Source: Balneolales bacterium (GTDB lineage: Bacteria > Bacteroidota > Rhodothermia > Balneolales > Balneolaceae). From it: DNA of 7,740 bases. Numbering within the stretch: position 1 is the stretch's first letter; every line of letters begins with the position of its first letter. Of the stretch, positions 6,524 to 7,740 are shown piece after piece. The position numbers and the translations under genes were made by a program. The notes beneath the pieces are model-generated. The model did not search any database, was not told the origin of the DNA, and saw nothing but the letters and a program-made list of their open reading frames with translations. The stretch lies in contig JAKSCW010000340.1 of the NCBI GenBank assembly GCA_022360375.1, positions 1 to 7,740 of the forward strand. The letters run 5' to 3'.

Positions 6524-7732
6524 ATGAAACGCATCTTCCCCTTTTTGTTCCTCAGTCTGTTTTCCCTTTCGATATACGCCCAAACGTACTTCCCTGGGGA
6601 TTGGGGAAATTGGGAAACCAAAACTGCGGAAGAAGTTGAAATGAATGCTGCTAAAATCCAGGAAGCGATTGAATACGCTCAATCGATGGAATCGGAAAAT
6701 CCCCGCAGTATGGAAATGAATCACTACCAAACTTTTGGCCGGGAACCTTTTGGGGATGCTATTGGTCCATTTAAAGATCGTGGAGACCAAACCGGCATTA
6801 TCATAAAAAATGGATATATCATAGCTGAATGGGGTGAACCTTTACGGGTAGATATGACCCATTCAGTTAGCAAAACTTTTCTTTCCAGTGCAGTAGGGCT
6901 CATGTACGACCGGGGATATATCCGCGATGTAAACGATTTAGTAGATCCCTATATGGCCCCGATCCTGGTCATGGAATTTGATGATAATACCTCTAAAGCT
7001 GATGAATTTGGTTCTCCAAAAGTGATCGAACCATTCAAAAGTGAGCATAATTCTAAAATCACCTGGAACCATTTACTTCGGCAGACATCTGACTGGGAGG
7101 GCACCTTATTCGGAAAGCCGGATTGGGCAGACCGACCTTCCGGGGAACGTTCAACCTGGCTCACCCGAGACCGTTTTGAACCCGGAACAGAATGGGAATA
7201 CAACGATGTGCGAGTGAATTTACTTGCCCTTGCTGCTTTGAATGTGGTGCGGGAACCACTTCCAAAATTCCTGAAAGAACATATGATGGATAAAATCGGT
7301 GCTTCTCCAACCTGGCGTTGGCAGGGGTACGAAACTTCCTGGGTGGTAATTGATGGGCAGCTAATGCAAAGTGTGAGCGGTGGCGGACACTGGGGAGGAG
7401 GTATGTTCATCAGTGCCCGGGACCAGGCACGCCTCGGATTACTTACTCTTCGGGATGGGAATTGGAATGGGCAACAAATCATTTCGGAAGAGTGGATTGA
7501 GCTTTCCAAAACTCCAACAGAAGCGAACCCAAGGTATGGTTATATGAATTATTTTCTTAATCCGGGCCAGGAACCAATGCCCAGCGCCCCGGAATCGGCA
7601 TTCTGGCATCTGGGTTCCGGAAATAACTATGTATACTGCGATCCAGAAAACGACTTGGTTATTGTTACCCGTTGGATAAAAGGAAGCGGAATGGATGGAG
7701 TTATTAAGCGGGTGATTGATGCAATTGAATGA
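6524..7732 (+). CDS. Secreted serine hydrolase, beta-lactamase/PBP-like fold (class C-related)
   Basis: A 402-residue exported enzyme. Residues 1-19 are a signal peptide (cut at IYA^QTYF), so it should act in the periplasm or outside the cell. The active-site series of the class C/EstB/DD-peptidase superfamily is present: SVSK (Ser114, Lys117) as the SxxK nucleophile motif, Tyr226 in WEYNDVRVN as the second motif, and HLGSG (His362-Gly364) in place of KTG. The tail VYCDPENDLVIVTRW is the usual last strand and loop. The second motif reads Y-N-D rather than the common Y-x-N. The length of about 400 is normal for the family. Esterase, amidase or peptidase activity is as likely as beta-lactamase activity, and a resistance role should not be assumed from the fold. 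It is transcribed away from the Lcl-domain gene across a 123-bp gap. The start is set by the signal peptide; the stop is 8 bp from the window end. Confidence 0.9.
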   Translation: MKRIFPFLFLSLFSLSIYAQTYFPGDWGNWETKTAEEVEMNAAKIQEAIEYAQSMESENPRSMEMNHYQTFGREPFGDAIGPFKDRGDQTGIIIKNGYIIAEWGEPLRVDMTHSVSKTFLSSAVGLMYDRGYIRDVNDLVDPYMAPILVMEFDDNTSKADEFGSPKVIEPFKSEHNSKITWNHLLRQTSDWEGTLFGKPDWADRPSGERSTWLTRDRFEPGTEWEYNDVRVNLLALAALNVVREPLPKFLKEHMMDKIGASPTWRWQGYETSWVVIDGQLMQSVSGGGHWGGGMFISARDQARLGLLTLRDGNWNGQQIISEEWIELSKTPTEANPRYGYMNYFLNPGQEPMPSAPESAFWHLGSGNNYVYCDPENDLVIVTRWIKGSGMDGVIKRVIDAIE

Positions 7733-7740
7733 ATTGCTTA

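Noticed and set aside
6949..7509. A 186-codon open frame on the - strand within the serine hydrolase gene
   Set aside because: It lies wholly antisense to a gene with clear catalytic motifs, and its translation is rich in Ser, Arg, Pro and Cys with no recognisable domain, so it is a shadow frame.

Overview
The window looks like chromosomal DNA from a marine-type member of the Bacteroidota/Rhodothermota/Balneolota group, most likely close to Balneolales. This is inference from several signs: a type IX secretion sorting domain of the NYPNPFNPST kind, a TonB-dependent receptor with a carboxypeptidase-like regulatory domain, a LytS/LytTR two-component system, signal peptides whose predicted cut leaves Gln at +1, generally weak Shine-Dalgarno sequences, and a moderate GC content judged by eye. 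No rRNA, tRNA, CRISPR array, insertion sequence or phage gene is visible.

Layout. (1) Positions 1-522 hold the 3' end of a PqqB-like metallo-beta-lactamase-fold hydrolase gene, joined by an ATGA overlap to a small VOC (glyoxalase/bleomycin-resistance fold) gene. (2) A 123-bp gap follows (523-645). It contains two near-identical 11-mers exactly 21 bp apart plus a weaker third copy, then a Bacteroidetes-style -7 box. I read this as a LytTR operator and promoter. (3) Positions 646-4812 are a tight + strand trio: an outer-membrane TonB-dependent receptor, a membrane histidine kinase of the LytS/His_kinase family, and a LytTR response regulator overlapping the kinase by 20 bp. (4) Convergent to it, at 4871-6400 on the - strand, lies a secreted protein with two Lcl (DUF1566) domains, an EF-hand-like loop and a C-terminal T9SS sorting domain. 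Its intrinsic terminator abuts the regulator gene. (5) A 123-bp divergent gap leads to 6524-7732, a secreted serine hydrolase of the beta-lactamase/penicillin-binding-protein fold.

How the genes may work together. The central trio looks like a self-contained sense-and-uptake unit. The kinase senses a signal at the inner membrane and phosphorylates the regulator. The regulator would bind the 21-bp-spaced repeats ahead of the receptor gene and switch on receptor, kinase and regulator together. E. coli BtsSR and YpdAB, where LytS/LytTR pairs control a single transporter, are the precedent. The substrate cannot be told from sequence. The flanking surface protein and serine hydrolase are exported too, but nothing ties them to the trio by regulation. 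No gap exceeds 300 bases.
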